A stretch of 64,000 nucleotides of DNA from NCBI RefSeq assembly GCF_011302055.1, contig NZ_CP049871.1, positions 950,501-1,014,500 of the forward strand, in the 5' to 3' direction. Numbering within the stretch: position 1 is the stretch's first letter; each line of letters starts with the position of its first letter. Source of the stretch: Sphingomonas sinipercae. GTDB taxonomy: Bacteria > Pseudomonadota > Alphaproteobacteria > Sphingomonadales > Sphingomonadaceae. This document shows, piece after piece, positions 9,619 to 20,530 of this stretch. Below the pieces are notes generated by a model. The model was given only the letters and a program-made list of their open reading frames with translations. It was not told the origin of the DNA and did not search any database. A program made the position numbers and the translations under genes.

Positions 9619-10673
9619 CCGCACAGTTCCAACAGTGGGGAATGACCTACGAATGGTCGTGGTTCCTCGCCACGATCATTGGCATCCTCGTCATCGCCCT
9701 GCCGCTGATGCTGGCGGTAGCGATGATCATCTATGCCGACCGCAAGATCTGGGCCGCGATCGCGCTTCGCCGTGGTCCGAACGTGGTCGGTCCGTGGGGC
9801 CTTCTGCAAAGCTTCGCCGACGGCCTGAAGGTGTTCCTGAAGGAAACCATCGTCCCCTCAGCCGCGAACAAGGGCCTGTTCCTGATCGCGCCGATCGTCG
9901 CCTTCACGACAGCGTTGATCGTCTGGGCGGTGATCCCGTTCGCACCGGGGGTCGTCCTGGCCGATATCAACGTCGGGCTGCTCTACGTCCTCGCGGCTTC
10001 GTCGCTGGGCGTTTACGGCGTGATCGTCGCCGGCTGGGCATCCAACTCCAAATACCCGTTCTACTCGGCGCTCCGTGCCGCAGCGCAGATGGTCAGTTAC
10101 GAGGTTTCGATCGGCTTCGTCCTGATCTGCGTCGTGCTCTACGCCGGGACGTTCAACATGAGCGGGATCGTACTGGCGCAAACGGGGCACATCTTCGGCC
10201 TGCTCAACGGCTTCGGCTTCAACCCCTTGCTGTTCCCGATGGCGGTCGTGTTCCTGATCAGTTCGATGGCCGAGACCTTCCGCACGCCGTTCGACCTCAC
10301 CGAGGCGGAGAGCGAGCTCGTCGCCGGGTTCCAGACGGAATATAGCTCGATGAGCTTCGCGCTCTTCTGGCTTGGCGAATATGGCAACGTCATCCTGATG
10401 TGCGCGCTCAACGCCATTCTATTCTGGGGCGGATGGTTGCCGCCGCTCAACATCGACCTCATCCCCTGGTTCGATATCCCCGGCATCCTCTGGCTGTTCC
10501 TGAAGATGAGCATCTTCTTCTTCATCTTCAGCTGGGTCCGAGCGACGGTGCCCAGGTACCGTTACGACCAGCTGATGCGGCTCGGCTGGAAGATCTTCCT
10601 GCCCTTGAGCCTGGTTTTTGTCGTCCTTGTGTCCGGCTGGCTGATGCTGACCCGTTATGGAGCCGCCGCATGA
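9615..10673 (+). CDS. nuoH: NADH-quinone oxidoreductase subunit H
   Basis: Membrane subunit with about eight transmembrane helices that forms the quinone-chamber entry and couples the redox arm to the proton-pumping arm. Family signatures are [21 protein letters not shown] and [23 protein letters not shown] 9615 overlaps the nuoG stop by 4 nt. The length of 352 is normal. Confidence 0.95.
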   Translation: MTAQFQQWGMTYEWSWFLATIIGILVIALPLMLAVAMIIYADRKIWAAIALRRGPNVVGPWGLLQSFADGLKVFLKETIVPSAANKGLFLIAPIVAFTTALIVWAVIPFAPGVVLADINVGLLYVLAASSLGVYGVIVAGWASNSKYPFYSALRAAAQMVSYEVSIGFVLICVVLYAGTFNMSGIVLAQTGHIFGLLNGFGFNPLLFPMAVVFLISSMAETFRTPFDLTEAESELVAGFQTEYSSMSFALFWLGEYGNVILMCALNAILFWGGWLPPLNIDLIPWFDIPGILWLFLKMSIFFFIFSWVRATVPRYRYDQLMRLGWKIFLPLSLVFVVLVSGWLMLTRYGAAA

Positions 10674-11152
10674 TCGCGCACTGGATCAAGTCGTTCACCC
10701 TCTGGGAGCTGGTGAAGGCGCACTGGCTGACGCTGAAGTATTTCTTCAAGCCCAAGGCGACGATCAATTACCCGTATGAGAAGGCGCCGCAGAGCCCGCG
10801 CTTCCGCGGCGAGCATGCGCTGCGCCGTTACCCGAACGGCGAAGAGCGCTGCATCGCCTGCAAGTTGTGCGAGGCGATCTGCCCGGCGCTGGCCATCACC
10901 ATCGAATCTGAACCGCGCGAGGACGGCAGCCGCCGCACCACCCGCTACGATATCGACATGGTGAAGTGCATTTACTGCGGGCTGTGCGCCGAAGCCTGCC
11001 CGGTGGATGCCATCGTCGAAGGCCCGAACCTGGAATTCGCGACCGAAACGCGGGAAGAATTGCTTTACGACAAGGCGAAACTGCTGGCCAACGGCGACCG
11101 CTGGGAACAGGCGATCGCCGCCAACCTTGCCGCCGATGCACCCTACCGATAA
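10670..11152 (+). CDS. nuoI: NADH-quinone oxidoreductase subunit I
   Basis: TYKY-type 8Fe ferredoxin subunit carrying [4Fe-4S] clusters N6a and N6b between NuoG and NuoB. Two CxxCxxCxxxCP motifs are visible: [12 protein letters not shown] (about residues 60-71) and [12 protein letters not shown] (about 98-109). ATG 10670 overlaps the nuoH stop. 160 residues, normal for the family. Confidence 0.97.
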   Translation: MIAHWIKSFTLWELVKAHWLTLKYFFKPKATINYPYEKAPQSPRFRGEHALRRYPNGEERCIACKLCEAICPALAITIESEPREDGSRRTTRYDIDMVKCIYCGLCAEACPVDAIVEGPNLEFATETREELLYDKAKLLANGDRWEQAIAANLAADAPYR

Positions 11153-11176
11153 GCGCGCCGCAACCGGGACCCCCAC

Positions 11177-11785
11177 TTGATAGCACTCATCGCCTTTTAC
11201 CTGTTCGCGACCGTGACCATCGCTTCGGCGATCTGCGTCATTTTCGCGCGTAACCCGGTGCATTCGGTGCTGTGGCTGATCGTCGCCTTCTTCAACGCGG
11301 CCGGGCTGATGCTGCTGGTCGGGGCGGAGTTCATCGCGATGCTCCTCGTGATCGTCTACGTCGGCGCGGTCGCGGTGCTGTTCCTGTTCGTGGTGATGAT
11401 GCTGAACGTCGATTTCGGGCAGCTTCGCTCCGGCTTCACCCGCAACCTGCCGCTGGGGCTTCTGGTCGCGCTCGTCCTGCTTGCGGAAATCGTCATTGCG
11501 GTGAACGCTTGGAAGGCGGGACCGATCTTGAGCGGTGCGGCGCCGCCGGCAGCCGAAGTGCAACCGAACATCATCGCTTTCGGCGAGCTCCTTTACAGCC
11601 GCTACCTGTTGCCGTTCGAACTTGCCGGCCTGATCCTGCTGGTGGCGATGATCGGCGCCATCGTCCTCACGCACCGAAGCCGCGGCGACACGCGCGGGCA
11701 AAAGCCGTCCAAGCAGATATCGCGCGTTCCCGGCGAAGCGGTGAAGAACCTCAATCCCGGCGTGGGCGAAGGGATGAAGCTGTGA
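11177..11785 (+). CDS. nuoJ: NADH-quinone oxidoreductase subunit J
   Basis: Membrane subunit with five predicted helices; helix 3 contains the conserved segment [17 protein letters not shown], whose movement couples redox to proton pumping. The TTG at 11177 is the only suitable start next to the first conserved residues, and only a weak GGGA (11166-11169) precedes it. Its stop overlaps nuoK. The last about 30 residues are polar. Confidence 0.93.
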   Translation: MIALIAFYLFATVTIASAICVIFARNPVHSVLWLIVAFFNAAGLMLLVGAEFIAMLLVIVYVGAVAVLFLFVVMMLNVDFGQLRSGFTRNLPLGLLVALVLLAEIVIAVNAWKAGPILSGAAPPAAEVQPNIIAFGELLYSRYLLPFELAGLILLVAMIGAIVLTHRSRGDTRGQKPSKQISRVPGEAVKNLNPGVGEGMKL

Positions 11786-12087
11786 TCGGCCTGGTCCACT
11801 ATCTCACCGTTGCCGCGATCCTGTTCGTGCTGGGCGTGCTCGGCATCTTCCTCAACCGCCGCAACGTCATCCTGATGCTGATGGCGATCGAGCTGATCCT
11901 GCTGGCGGTGAACATCAACCTGGTTGCGTTCAGCGCCTACCTTGGCGACCTCACCGGCCAGGTGATGGCAATGTTCGTCCTGACCGTCGCCGCCGCTGAA
12001 GCCGCTATCGGCCTTGCCATCCTCGTCATCTTCTTCCGCCGCCGCGGCTCTATCGCCGTCGATCTCGCCAGCCGGATGCACGGCTGA
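11782..12087 (+). CDS. nuoK: NADH-quinone oxidoreductase subunit K
   Basis: Small three-helix Mrp-like membrane subunit. The conserved buried glutamates are visible in [17 protein letters not shown] and in the [11 protein letters not shown] helix. GTG 11782 overlaps the nuoJ stop (GTGA); the stop overlaps the nuoL start. 101 residues, normal. Confidence 0.95.
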   Translation: MIGLVHYLTVAAILFVLGVLGIFLNRRNVILMLMAIELILLAVNINLVAFSAYLGDLTGQVMAMFVLTVAAAEAAIGLAILVIFFRRRGSIAVDLASRMHG

Positions 12088-14117
12088 TGATCCAGCTGAT
12101 CGTCTTCCTGCCGCTGATCGCGGCCATCGTCGCCGGCCTTGGCGGGCGCTGGATTGGCAACGTTCCGGCCAAGGTCGTCACCACGGGTGCGCTTTTCGTT
12201 TCCTGCGCGCTGAGCTGGCCGATCTTCCTCGGATTCCTGTCCGGCGATTACCATGGCGGCTGGGTCGAACCGGTGCTGCAGTGGATCAATTCGGGCGACC
12301 TGCAGGTGCAATGGTCGCTGCGCGTGGACACGCTGACGGCGGTCATGCTCGTCGTCGTCACCACCGTCTCCAGCCTCGTCCACCTCTACAGCTGGGGGTA
12401 TATGGAGGAGGACCCGAGCCAGCCGCGATTCTTCGCTTACCTGTCGCTGTTCACCTTCGCGATGCTGATGCTGGTGACCGCCGACAACCTCGTGCAGATG
12501 TTCTTCGGCTGGGAAGGGGTCGGCCTCGCGTCCTACCTGCTGATCGGCTTCTGGTATCACAAGCCCACCGCCAACGCGGCGGCGATGAAGGCCTTCGTCG
12601 TCAATCGCGTTGGCGACTTCGGCTTCAGCCTGGGCATCTTCGGCACCTTCCTCGTGTTCGGCACCGTCTCGATCCCGGCAATCCTGGCCGCGGCGCCCGG
12701 AATGGCCGGCTCGACCATCGGTTTTGCCGGCATGCACATCGACACGATGACCTTGCTCTGCCTGCTTCTGTTCGTCGGGGCTTGCGGCAAGTCGGCGCAG
12801 CTTGGCCTCCACACCTGGTTGCCGGACGCAATGGAAGGCCCGACCCCGGTCAGCGCGCTGATCCACGCCGCGACGATGGTCACCGCCGGCGTCTTTATGG
12901 TCTGCCGCTTGTCGCCGATGTTCGAGGTCAGCCAGGCGGCGCTCAACGTCGTTACCTACGTCGGCGCGATCACCTGCTTTGTCGCCGCCACCATCGGTAC
13001 GGCCCAGAACGACATCAAGCGCGTCATCGCTTATTCGACGATGTCGCAGCTCGGCTACATGTTCTTCGCCGCCGGAGTCGGCGCTTACGGCGCGGCGATG
13101 TTCCACCTGTTCACCCACGCCTTCTTCAAGGCGTTGCTGTTCCTCGGCGCGGGCTCGGTGATCCACGCGATGCACCACGAACAGGACATGCGTTACTACG
13201 GCGCCCTGCGTAAGGAGATTCCGTTCACTTTCTGGGTGATGGTGATGGGCACGTTGGCGATCACCGGCGTCGGAATCTTCGGCGTCGGCTTCGCCGGCTA
13301 TCACTCCAAGGATGCGATCCTCGAGAGCGCCTTCGCCAGTGGCAGCGTGGCAGGCGGCGTGGCCTTCTTCCTCGGTGGGGTAGCGGCGCTGCTGACCAGT
13401 TTCTATTCGTGGCGCCTGATCTTCCTGACCTTCTTCGGCAAGGCCCGCTGGGCCTCGTCGGAGCATATCCAGCACGCGGTCCATGGCGATCACGATCACC
13501 CGTCGGAAGAGCATGGCGACAGCTCTCACGCCAAGGGGATGCCGCCCGAAGGCACCGCCGGCTATCACCCGCACGAAAGCCCGCTGTCGATGCTCATCCC
13601 GCTTGGGCTTCTCGCGCTCGGCGCGATCGCGGCCGGCTTCGTCTTCAGCCACTATTTCCTGGAATCGGCCGAATTCTGGAACGGGAGCGTCGCGTTCGAC
13701 GAGCATCTGGCCCACGCGATGCACGAGGCGCCGCTGTGGGTGAAATTCACCGCTACGGTGGCCATGCTCGCCGGGCTGCTGATCGCCTGGAACAACTACA
13801 TCCGCCGTCCGGACGCCGCCGCCGGCTTCGTCCGAACCATGCCCGCGGTCCATCGCTTCGTGCTCAACAAATGGTATTTCGACGAGTTGTACGACCGGGT
13901 CTTCGTCCGGCCCGCGGTCTGGCTCGGCGGCCTGTTCTGGAAGCGCGGTGACGAGCAGACGATCGACCGCTTTGGGCCGCACGGCGCGGCTTATGCGGTT
14001 GGCGTCGGCAATCGGTTCACGACCCGGCTCCAGTCCGGCTACCTCTACAGCTACGCGCTGGTGATGCTGCTCGGCCTCATCGGCGCGGCGAGCTGGGCAA
14101 TCTGGTGGGCGCAATGA
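12087..14117 (+). CDS. nuoL: NADH-quinone oxidoreductase subunit L
   Basis: Largest antiporter-like proton-channel subunit, ending in the lateral helix. Signatures are [49 protein letters not shown] and the channel lysines in those helices. A histidine-rich hydrophilic loop lies at about residues 455-492 (bases 13450-13575), with about ten His and several Asp/Glu. ATG 12087 overlaps the nuoK stop. The length of 676 is somewhat above the E. coli protein, mostly because of that loop. Confidence 0.96.
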   Translation: MIQLIVFLPLIAAIVAGLGGRWIGNVPAKVVTTGALFVSCALSWPIFLGFLSGDYHGGWVEPVLQWINSGDLQVQWSLRVDTLTAVMLVVVTTVSSLVHLYSWGYMEEDPSQPRFFAYLSLFTFAMLMLVTADNLVQMFFGWEGVGLASYLLIGFWYHKPTANAAAMKAFVVNRVGDFGFSLGIFGTFLVFGTVSIPAILAAAPGMAGSTIGFAGMHIDTMTLLCLLLFVGACGKSAQLGLHTWLPDAMEGPTPVSALIHAATMVTAGVFMVCRLSPMFEVSQAALNVVTYVGAITCFVAATIGTAQNDIKRVIAYSTMSQLGYMFFAAGVGAYGAAMFHLFTHAFFKALLFLGAGSVIHAMHHEQDMRYYGALRKEIPFTFWVMVMGTLAITGVGIFGVGFAGYHSKDAILESAFASGSVAGGVAFFLGGVAALLTSFYSWRLIFLTFFGKARWASSEHIQHAVHGDHDHPSEEHGDSSHAKGMPPEGTAGYHPHESPLSMLIPLGLLALGAIAAGFVFSHYFLESAEFWNGSVAFDEHLAHAMHEAPLWVKFTATVAMLAGLLIAWNNYIRRPDAAAGFVRTMPAVHRFVLNKWYFDELYDRVFVRPAVWLGGLFWKRGDEQTIDRFGPHGAAYAVGVGNRFTTRLQSGYLYSYALVMLLGLIGAASWAIWWAQ

Positions 14118-15640
14118 CCGGCTTGCCAATACTGTCCCTGCTGATCGCAGTGCCGATGATCGCGGCGCTCATCTGCCTGTTCGTCAATGCCAGCACGGCC
14201 CGCTGGCTGGCGCTGGCCGCGACGCTGATCGATTTCGCTCTTGGCATCGCCATGTGGGTCGGCTTCAACCCCGACCGAGCGCAATGGCAGTTCGTCGAAG
14301 CCGCGGACCTTGGCGGTGGCATCAGCTGGGCGCTCGGCATCGACGGCATTGCGCTGATGCTGATCATGCTCAGCGTATTCCTGATGCCCATCTGCATCGG
14401 CGCCAGCTGGCGCGCGATCGAGCGGCGCGTGCCCGAATACATGTCGGCCTTCCTGCTGATGGAAGCGCTGATGATCGGCGTCTTCGCGGCCCAGGACCTG
14501 TTCCTGTTCTACATCTTCTTCGAAGGCGGCCTGATCCCGATGTATCTGATCATCGGCATCTGGGGCGGGGCCGAGCGGATCAAGGCCAGCTACAAGTTCT
14601 TCCTCTACACGCTGCTCGGCTCGGTGCTGATGCTGATCGCAATGATCTACATGGCGACCACCGCGGGCACGACGAACATCCCGGCGCTGATGGCCTATGA
14701 TTTCCCGCCGGAGGTGCAGCAGTGGCTATGGCTCGCCTTCTTCGCCAGCTTTGCGGTCAAGATGCCAATGTGGCCGGTCCACACCTGGCTGCCCGACGCG
14801 CACGTGCAGGCGCCGACCGCCGGGTCGGTGATCCTCGCCGGCGTGCTCCTGAAGATGGGCGGCTACGGCTTCGTCCGCTTCTCGCTGCCGATGTTCCCGG
14901 ACGCTTCGGCGCAGTTCATTCCGTTGGTCTTCATCCTGTCGGGCATCGCCATCGTCTACACCTCGCTGGTGGCGCTGGTGCAGCGCGACATGAAGAAGCT
15001 GATCGCTTATTCCTCGGTCGCCCACATGGCGTTCGTCACCTTCGGCCTGTTCGCGCTGAACCGGCAGGGGATCGAGGGCGCGCTGATCGTGATGCTCAGC
15101 CACGGCCTCGTCTCGGGCGCGCTCTTCCTGTGCGTCGGCGTCATCTACGACCGCCTGCACACCCGCGAGATCGCGCAATATGGCGGGCTGTCGAACAACA
15201 TGCCCGGCTATGCCCTGCTGTTCATGCTGTTCACGATGGCCAGCGTCGGGCTTCCCGGCACCAGCGGTTTCGTCGGCGAATTCCTGAGCCTGATGGGCAC
15301 GTTCGAAATGTCCACTTGGGCAGCGATCGTCGCCACTACCGGCATCATCCTCGGCGCCGTCTACATGCTCTACCTTTACTGGCGCATCGCTTTCGGCGCC
15401 GCGCGCACTGCGGAGGCGGCGCAGATGGTCGACCTGTCCGCGCGCGAATGGTGGCTGCTGGCGCCGATCGCGGCCGGTGTGTTGTGGATGGGCGTCTATC
15501 CGGAAAGCTTCATGCGCCCAATGCGCGCCGATGTGGGCCGCCTGCTCGAGCGGCTGGAGCCGGCAACGCCCAAGGGTGACGCCAACCCGACCGCCGGCAA
15601 GGGAGCGCCCGCGCCCGCGCATGGGGAGGCGCACCACTAA
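14114..15640 (+). CDS. nuoM: NADH-quinone oxidoreductase subunit M
   Basis: Antiporter-like proton-channel subunit with about 14 helices. Recognised by [18 protein letters not shown], the [19 protein letters not shown] channel segment and the [10 protein letters not shown] helix. ATG 14114 overlaps the nuoL stop as ATGA; the GTG at 14105 would add three residues and has no better ribosome binding site. The C-terminal about 40 residues are hydrophilic. 508 residues. Confidence 0.96.
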   Translation: MTGLPILSLLIAVPMIAALICLFVNASTARWLALAATLIDFALGIAMWVGFNPDRAQWQFVEAADLGGGISWALGIDGIALMLIMLSVFLMPICIGASWRAIERRVPEYMSAFLLMEALMIGVFAAQDLFLFYIFFEGGLIPMYLIIGIWGGAERIKASYKFFLYTLLGSVLMLIAMIYMATTAGTTNIPALMAYDFPPEVQQWLWLAFFASFAVKMPMWPVHTWLPDAHVQAPTAGSVILAGVLLKMGGYGFVRFSLPMFPDASAQFIPLVFILSGIAIVYTSLVALVQRDMKKLIAYSSVAHMAFVTFGLFALNRQGIEGALIVMLSHGLVSGALFLCVGVIYDRLHTREIAQYGGLSNNMPGYALLFMLFTMASVGLPGTSGFVGEFLSLMGTFEMSTWAAIVATTGIILGAVYMLYLYWRIAFGAARTAEAAQMVDLSAREWWLLAPIAAGVLWMGVYPESFMRPMRADVGRLLERLEPATPKGDANPTAGKGAPAPAHGEAHH

Positions 15641-17076
15641 TGGATTATTTGGCTCCGATTTTGCCCGAAGCGATCCTCGCCATCGGCGGGATCGTGCTGA
15701 TGATGGCCGCCGCTTTCGCCGGGCGGAAGGGCGCCGGCGCGATCAGCTGGGCGGCGGTTGCCTTGCTCATCGCGGCCACCGTCGCGCTGATCGGCGCGCC
15801 GTCCACCACCGGCCCGATCTTCGGCGGGCTGATGTCGGCCGACTGGTTCGGGTCGTTTGGCAAGGCGCTGATGTTCCCGGCCGCGGCCATTGCCATCCTG
15901 CTCGCCCACGGTTGGTTCGAGCGCGGCGCCGAGCACGGCAGCGAATATCCGGTGCTGATCCTGTTCAGCTCCGTCGGCGCCGCCGTCATGGTGTCGGCAA
16001 CCAACCTGATCACGCTCTATGTCGGGCTCGAGCTGTTGAGCCTGTCGAGTTACGTGCTCGCGTCCTACCGCCGCACCGACGACCGCTCGGCCGAAGCGGG
16101 CCTTAAATATTTCGTGCTCGGCGCGCTTGCCAGCGGCATCCTGCTTTACGGCATTTCGCTGCTCTACGGCTTTACCGGCACGATGAGCTTCGCCGGCCTT
16201 TCTGCGGCCTTCGCGCGGGAGGGCACGCCGTCGCTCGGATTGCTGTTCGGCCTGGTCTTTCTGCTCGCGGGCATCGCGTTCAAGGCCAGCGCGGTGCCGT
16301 TCCACATGTGGACGCCCGACGTCTACGAAGGCGCGCCGACGCCGGTCACCGCTTACTTTGCGACCGCGCCGAAGATTGCCGCGATCCTGCTCGGCGTTCG
16401 CGTCTGCCTCGAAGGCCTCGGGCCGGCCATCGATGCGTGGCGGCAGATCATCATCTTCGCGGCGCTCGCCTCCATCTTCCTCGGCGCCGTTGCCGCCTAT
16501 GGTCAGACCAACATCAAGCGGCTGCTTGCCTATTCGTCGATCAACAACGTCGGCTTCGCGCTGATCGGCCTTGCCGCCGGCGGACAGGCGGGTGCGGCAT
16601 CGGTCTTGTTCTACATGGCGGTCTATGTCGTGATGACGATCGGCGCGTTCATCTGCGTGTTGTGGATGCGCGGCCCGGACGGCGAATCGGTCGAGGATCT
16701 CGCCAGCCTGTCGGGCCTGTCGCAAACCCGGCCCGCTTTCGCCGCCGCGCTTGCCGTCTTCATGTTCAGCCTCGCCGGGATCCCGCCGCTGTTCGGCTTC
16801 TGGGCCAAGCTGGTGGTGTTCAATGCCGCGGTTGACGCCGGGCTGTTGGCGCTTGCTGTCGCCGGGATCGTCGGCACCGTCGTCGGCGCTTATTATTACC
16901 TGCGCATAGTCAAGATCCTCTATTTCGACGATCCGGCCGGCACGATGCCGCGGGTGCGCGCTCCGCTGGAAGGCGCGCTGATGTTCATCGCGGCGGTTGC
17001 CGTTTCGCCGCTTGGCTACCTGCTGATCGGGCCGCTCAACGATCTGACCGCTCGCGCCGCGGGGTCGCTCTTCTGA
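15640..17076 (+). CDS. nuoN: NADH-quinone oxidoreductase subunit N
   Basis: Third antiporter-like subunit and last nuo gene. Signatures include the helix segment LYVGLELLSLSSYVLA, the AEAGLKYFVLGALASGILLYG stretch and the FHMWTPDVYEGAPTPVTA channel segment. ATG 15640 overlaps the nuoM stop (TAATG). Its own stop at 17074-17076 overlaps the inferred birA start. 478 residues, normal. Confidence 0.96.
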   Translation: MDYLAPILPEAILAIGGIVLMMAAAFAGRKGAGAISWAAVALLIAATVALIGAPSTTGPIFGGLMSADWFGSFGKALMFPAAAIAILLAHGWFERGAEHGSEYPVLILFSSVGAAVMVSATNLITLYVGLELLSLSSYVLASYRRTDDRSAEAGLKYFVLGALASGILLYGISLLYGFTGTMSFAGLSAAFAREGTPSLGLLFGLVFLLAGIAFKASAVPFHMWTPDVYEGAPTPVTAYFATAPKIAAILLGVRVCLEGLGPAIDAWRQIIIFAALASIFLGAVAAYGQTNIKRLLAYSSINNVGFALIGLAAGGQAGAASVLFYMAVYVVMTIGAFICVLWMRGPDGESVEDLASLSGLSQTRPAFAAALAVFMFSLAGIPPLFGFWAKLVVFNAAVDAGLLALAVAGIVGTVVGAYYYLRIVKILYFDDPAGTMPRVRAPLEGALMFIAAVAVSPLGYLLIGPLNDLTARAAGSLF

Positions 17077-17765
17077 GCCGAATCCGAATCGTCGAGCGGA
17101 CCGGCTCGACCAACGCGGACCTCCTCGCCGACTCCAATAGCCGCGAAGGCGACTGGCTGGTCGCGCTGGCGCAGGACTCCGGCCGTGGCCGCCAGGGGCG
17201 AAGCTGGGTAGCCCAGCCGGGCAACTTCTTCGGCAGCACCGTCGTCGAGCTCAAGCCGGGCGACCCGGCGCCCCAGTCCCTGTCCCTGGTCGCAAGCCTC
17301 GCCTTGGTCGAGGCGGTGGACGTAGCGGCGCCCGGCGCTGCCACCATGCTCAAGTGGCCCAATGACCTGCTGCTCAACGGCGCCAAGTTCGCCGGCATAC
17401 TGCTGGAGCGTTCCGGCGACCGGGTGATCGTCGGCATCGGCGTCAACCTTGCCGCCGCGCCCGCGCTTCCGGACCGCAGGGTCGATCATCTGGACGGGCG
17501 CATTACCCCGCAGGCCTTCGCGCCGCTGCTGGCCGGCAGCATGGCCAAGATGCTCGGCTTGTGGCGCGCGACCGCGCCGGATGCTTTTGCCTGCGCCTGG
17601 CTCGCCCGCGCCCACCCGGTCGGCACGGAATTGAAGGTTCATTCGGAGGAGGCGGAGGCGATCGAGGGCCGTTTCGACGGCATCGATCCCGACGGCACCT
17701 TGCGCCTGCGCCTGGCGGACGGCAGCGTCCGCGCCATTCACGCGGCCGACGTCAGCCTAAGCTAG
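17073..17765 (+). CDS. birA: Biotin--[acetyl-CoA-carboxylase] ligase (BirA catalytic domain), apparent CTG start
   Basis: Attaches biotin to the biotin carboxyl carrier domain of acetyl-CoA carboxylase and related enzymes. The protein has only the ligase domain and no N-terminal DNA-binding repressor domain, so it should not regulate biotin genes. Motifs: RTGSTNADLL (about residues 10-19), GRGRQGRSW (about 43-51) and LKWPNDLLLNGAKFAGILLE. The frame has no ATG, GTG or TTG between nuoN and these motifs; the first is TTG 17304, which would delete the ATP/biotin site. The best fit is CTG 17073, which forms a CTGA overlap with the nuoN stop and follows GGGG at 17061-17064. ATC codons at 17082 and 17088 are less likely alternatives. 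Confidence 0.85.
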   Translation: MSRIRIVERTGSTNADLLADSNSREGDWLVALAQDSGRGRQGRSWVAQPGNFFGSTVVELKPGDPAPQSLSLVASLALVEAVDVAAPGAATMLKWPNDLLLNGAKFAGILLERSGDRVIVGIGVNLAAAPALPDRRVDHLDGRITPQAFAPLLAGSMAKMLGLWRATAPDAFACAWLARAHPVGTELKVHSEEAEAIEGRFDGIDPDGTLRLRLADGSVRAIHAADVSLS

Positions 17766-17847
17766 AACGGGGATGCCCATGGCTTCCCCCGCGGCGGTTG
17801 AAGCCTCGCCACTCGCCAAGGTCAAGTTGCACCGCTAGTGGGGCGCA

Positions 17848-18633
17848 ATGCTGCTCGCGGTCGATGCCGGTAACACCAACGTCGTCTTCGCGCTTGTCGA
17901 CGGCGGGGAGATCAAGACGCGCTGGCGCATCGCCAGCGACCCGCGCCGCACCGCCGACGAATATGCCGTCTGGCTATACCAGCTGCTGGAGATCGAAGGC
18001 TTTACCAAGGCCGACGTCGATGCGGTGATGATCGGCACCGTTGTGCCGCGCGCGCTCCACAACCTCGAAGTGCTGGCCAGCAAGTATTTCGGCGTCGAGC
18101 CGATGGTCGCCGGCAGGGGCAGGGCAGGCTGGCCGATCCAGCTCGATGTGGATGAACCGCACAGCGTCGGCGCCGACCGAGCGCTCAACATCATCGCCGC
18201 CCACGCCAAATATCCCGGCGACATAATCATCGTCGATTTCGGCACCGCCACGACGTTCGACGTCGGCGACGCCGGCGGCGCCTACAAGGGCGGGATCATC
18301 GCTCCGGGCATCAACCTGTCGCTCGACGCGCTGGTCAACGCGGCTGCCAAGCTGCCCCGGATCGCGATCGCCGCGCCGGATGGGAACATGAGCGTCATCG
18401 GCCGAACTACCGAAAGTCAGATGCTGGTCGGCATCTACTGGGGCTATGTGGCGATGATCGAAGGCCTGCTCGACCGGGTGAAGGCCCAGATCGCGCAGCC
18501 GGTGAAGGTCATTGCCACCGGTGGCCTCGCCAACTTGTTCGACAAGCACAGCGACGCCTTCGACGCGATTGAGCCCGACCTGACCGTCCAGGGATTGAGC
18601 CTGCTCCATCAACGGATAGCAAACCAAACATGA
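17848..18633 (+). CDS. coaX: Type III pantothenate kinase
   Basis: Phosphorylates pantothenate in the first step of coenzyme A synthesis. It belongs to the ASKHA fold and is not feedback-inhibited by CoA. Visible motifs: [11 protein letters not shown] (phosphate 1 loop, residues 6-16), [18 protein letters not shown] (phosphate 2) and ATGGLA (adenosine). The length of 261 is normal. It follows birA by 82 nt and its stop overlaps the RNase J start. The birA-coaX adjacency places two cofactor-metabolism genes together. Confidence 0.95.
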   Translation: MLLAVDAGNTNVVFALVDGGEIKTRWRIASDPRRTADEYAVWLYQLLEIEGFTKADVDAVMIGTVVPRALHNLEVLASKYFGVEPMVAGRGRAGWPIQLDVDEPHSVGADRALNIIAAHAKYPGDIIIVDFGTATTFDVGDAGGAYKGGIIAPGINLSLDALVNAAAKLPRIAIAAPDGNMSVIGRTTESQMLVGIYWGYVAMIEGLLDRVKAQIAQPVKVIATGGLANLFDKHSDAFDAIEPDLTVQGLSLLHQRIANQT

Positions 18634-20273
18634 TTCCTGGAGAAGAGCTGCTGTTCTGCGCCCTCGGCGGTTCGGGCGAGATCGGCATGAACGTCAACCT
18701 GTACGGTACGCAGGGGCAATGGCTGATGGTCGATCTCGGCCTCACCTTCGCCGACCCATATTATCCCGGAATCGACCTGATCCTGCCGGAGCTCGAGTTC
18801 ATCGAGAAGCAGCAGGACCGGCTGGCGGGAATCGTCCTGACCCATGGGCATGAGGACCATATCGGCGCGCTTCCCTACCTCGCGCACGACCTCAAGGTAC
18901 CGCTTTACGCGACCCCGTTCACCGCCGCGCTGATTGCCCGCAAGCTCGAAGAGGAGGGGCTGACCGGCAAGGTTCCGCTGCACGTCATCGACCGCGACGG
19001 AAGCATCGAAGTCGGTCCGTTCAAGGTACGCTTCGTCGCGCTCGCTCACTCCATTCCAGAGGGCAACGGACTGCTGATCGAAACTGCTCACGGGCGAGTG
19101 TTCCACACCGGCGACTGGAAGCTCGACGAGACCCCGGTGCTTGGCAATCCATCGAGCGCGGAAGTGCTAAGCAGCATTGGCGACAAGGGCATCCTTGCCT
19201 TGGTCTGCGATTCCACCAACGTCTTCCAGGAGGAACCGTCCGGGTCCGAAGCGGGGGTGCACGTCGGGCTTCGCGAAGCGGTCGAAAAGGCGCGCGGGCG
19301 CGTGCTCGTCACCACCTTCGCTTCCAACGCCGCCCGGCTGAAGACGATCGGCGAAGTCGCGCTTGAAACGGGACGCCAGGTCTGTGTCGCCGGGCGTTCG
19401 CTCGACCGTATCCTCAGCGTCGCGCAGGCGACCGGCTACCTGCTCGATTTCCCCCGTCCGCTCTCCTTCGACGAGGCAATGCGCCTGCCGCGCAGCGAAG
19501 TGCTGATCGTCGCGACCGGCGGGCAGGGGGAGCCGCGCGCGGCCCTGGGCCGGATTGCGGCGGGCAATCACGACCTCAAGCTGGCGGCGGGCGACACGGT
19601 GATCTTCTCGTCGAAGATCATTCCCGGCAACGAAATCGGCATCGGCAAGGTGATGAACGACCTGTCGGACCTCGGCGTGCGGATCGTCACCGAACGCCAG
19701 GAACATGTCCACGTGTCGGGCCATCCCGGCCGGCCCGAACTTGCCGCAATGTACGGCTGGATGCGCCCGCAAATCATCGTGCCCGTGCACGGCGAGGCTC
19801 GTCACCTTAACGAACACGCCCGTTTCGCGGTGGCCAACGGCGTGCCCAAAAGCGTCATCCAGCAGAACGGCGACGTCATTCGTCTCGCGCCCGGCGAGCC
19901 CAAGAAGGTCGGCGAAGCGCGCGTCGGCCGCCTGGTTCTCGACGGCGACGTCATCCTCCCCGCCGACGGTGGCACGATCAACGAACGGCGGCGGATCAGC
20001 TTGAGCGGGCTAGTCACCGTCGTGCTTCCTGTCGGCGGCGACGGCAAGCTTGCCGGCGAACCGCACGTGCGCCCGTTCGGCGTTCCGGTCGAAGAGGACC
20101 GCGACGATTTCATTGCCGATGCAACCGATTCCGCCACGCGCGCCTTCGACAGCGGCAAGGGCGAGGAGCAAGTGCGCGAAGCGGTCCGGCTTGCCGTGCG
20201 CCGCTGCGCCACCGCGTGGACGGGCAAGAAACCGCTGGTCGAGGTTTCGATCGTCAGGGTCGGCCGCCGGTGA
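18630..20273 (+). CDS. rnj: Ribonuclease J
   Basis: Metallo-beta-lactamase/beta-CASP nuclease with 5'-3' exonuclease and endonuclease activity in RNA maturation and decay. The zinc motif H72-G-H74-E-D76-H77 is intact, followed by DSTN and by the beta-CASP motifs around [10 protein letters not shown] and [11 protein letters not shown]. The length of 547 is typical of alphaproteobacterial RNase J. ATG 18630 overlaps the coaX stop. Confidence 0.94.
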   Translation: MIPGEELLFCALGGSGEIGMNVNLYGTQGQWLMVDLGLTFADPYYPGIDLILPELEFIEKQQDRLAGIVLTHGHEDHIGALPYLAHDLKVPLYATPFTAALIARKLEEEGLTGKVPLHVIDRDGSIEVGPFKVRFVALAHSIPEGNGLLIETAHGRVFHTGDWKLDETPVLGNPSSAEVLSSIGDKGILALVCDSTNVFQEEPSGSEAGVHVGLREAVEKARGRVLVTTFASNAARLKTIGEVALETGRQVCVAGRSLDRILSVAQATGYLLDFPRPLSFDEAMRLPRSEVLIVATGGQGEPRAALGRIAAGNHDLKLAAGDTVIFSSKIIPGNEIGIGKVMNDLSDLGVRIVTERQEHVHVSGHPGRPELAAMYGWMRPQIIVPVHGEARHLNEHARFAVANGVPKSVIQQNGDVIRLAPGEPKKVGEARVGRLVLDGDVILPADGGTINERRRISLSGLVTVVLPVGGDGKLAGEPHVRPFGVPVEEDRDDFIADATDSATRAFDSGKGEEQVREAVRLAVRRCATAWTGKKPLVEVSIVRVGRR

Positions 20274-20530
20274 AGTGGACGTCGATCGTTGCGATCTACT
20301 TTCTGTTCTTCGTCGCCAGCGCCTTCATCCTGCTGCCGTTCGGGGTGAAGACCGATGAGGAAGTGGGCAATTCGCTGGTCGCCGGACAGGCCGACAGCGC
20401 CCCGCATCGGTTCGAACTCGGGAAGCACCTGGTCCGCGCATTGCTGCTCGCCGCGGTGCTGATGGCGCTTTACTACGCCAACTACGTCAACGGCTGGATC
20501 ACCGCCGACGACCTCGACTTCTACAACTAA
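20270..20530 (+). CDS. DUF1467 family membrane protein
   Basis: An 86-residue protein with two transmembrane helices flanking a conserved loop LLPFGVKTDEEVG and GQADSAPHRFE, the pattern I know from DUF1467. This family is common in alphaproteobacteria next to RNase J or mce-type genes and has no assigned function. GTG 20270 overlaps the rnj stop (GTGA). The TAA at 20528-20530 overlaps the stop of the convergent gene. Confidence 0.85.
   Translation: MKWTSIVAIYFLFFVASAFILLPFGVKTDEEVGNSLVAGQADSAPHRFELGKHLVRALLLAAVLMALYYANYVNGWITADDLDFYN

Noticed and set aside
7603-9624. A 673-codon open frame antisense to nuoG
   Set aside because: It is a GC-rich shadow frame: composition is Arg/Ala/Asp-rich with no recognisable domain, while nuoG on the other strand is complete.
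11937-14129. A 730-codon open frame antisense to nuoK/nuoL
   Set aside because: Shadow of nuoL; charged low-complexity translation, no start context and no family match.
17773-17838. A 21-codon ORF between birA and coaX with GGGG upstream
   Set aside because: Too short and compositionally ordinary to support as a gene or leader peptide without comparative data.
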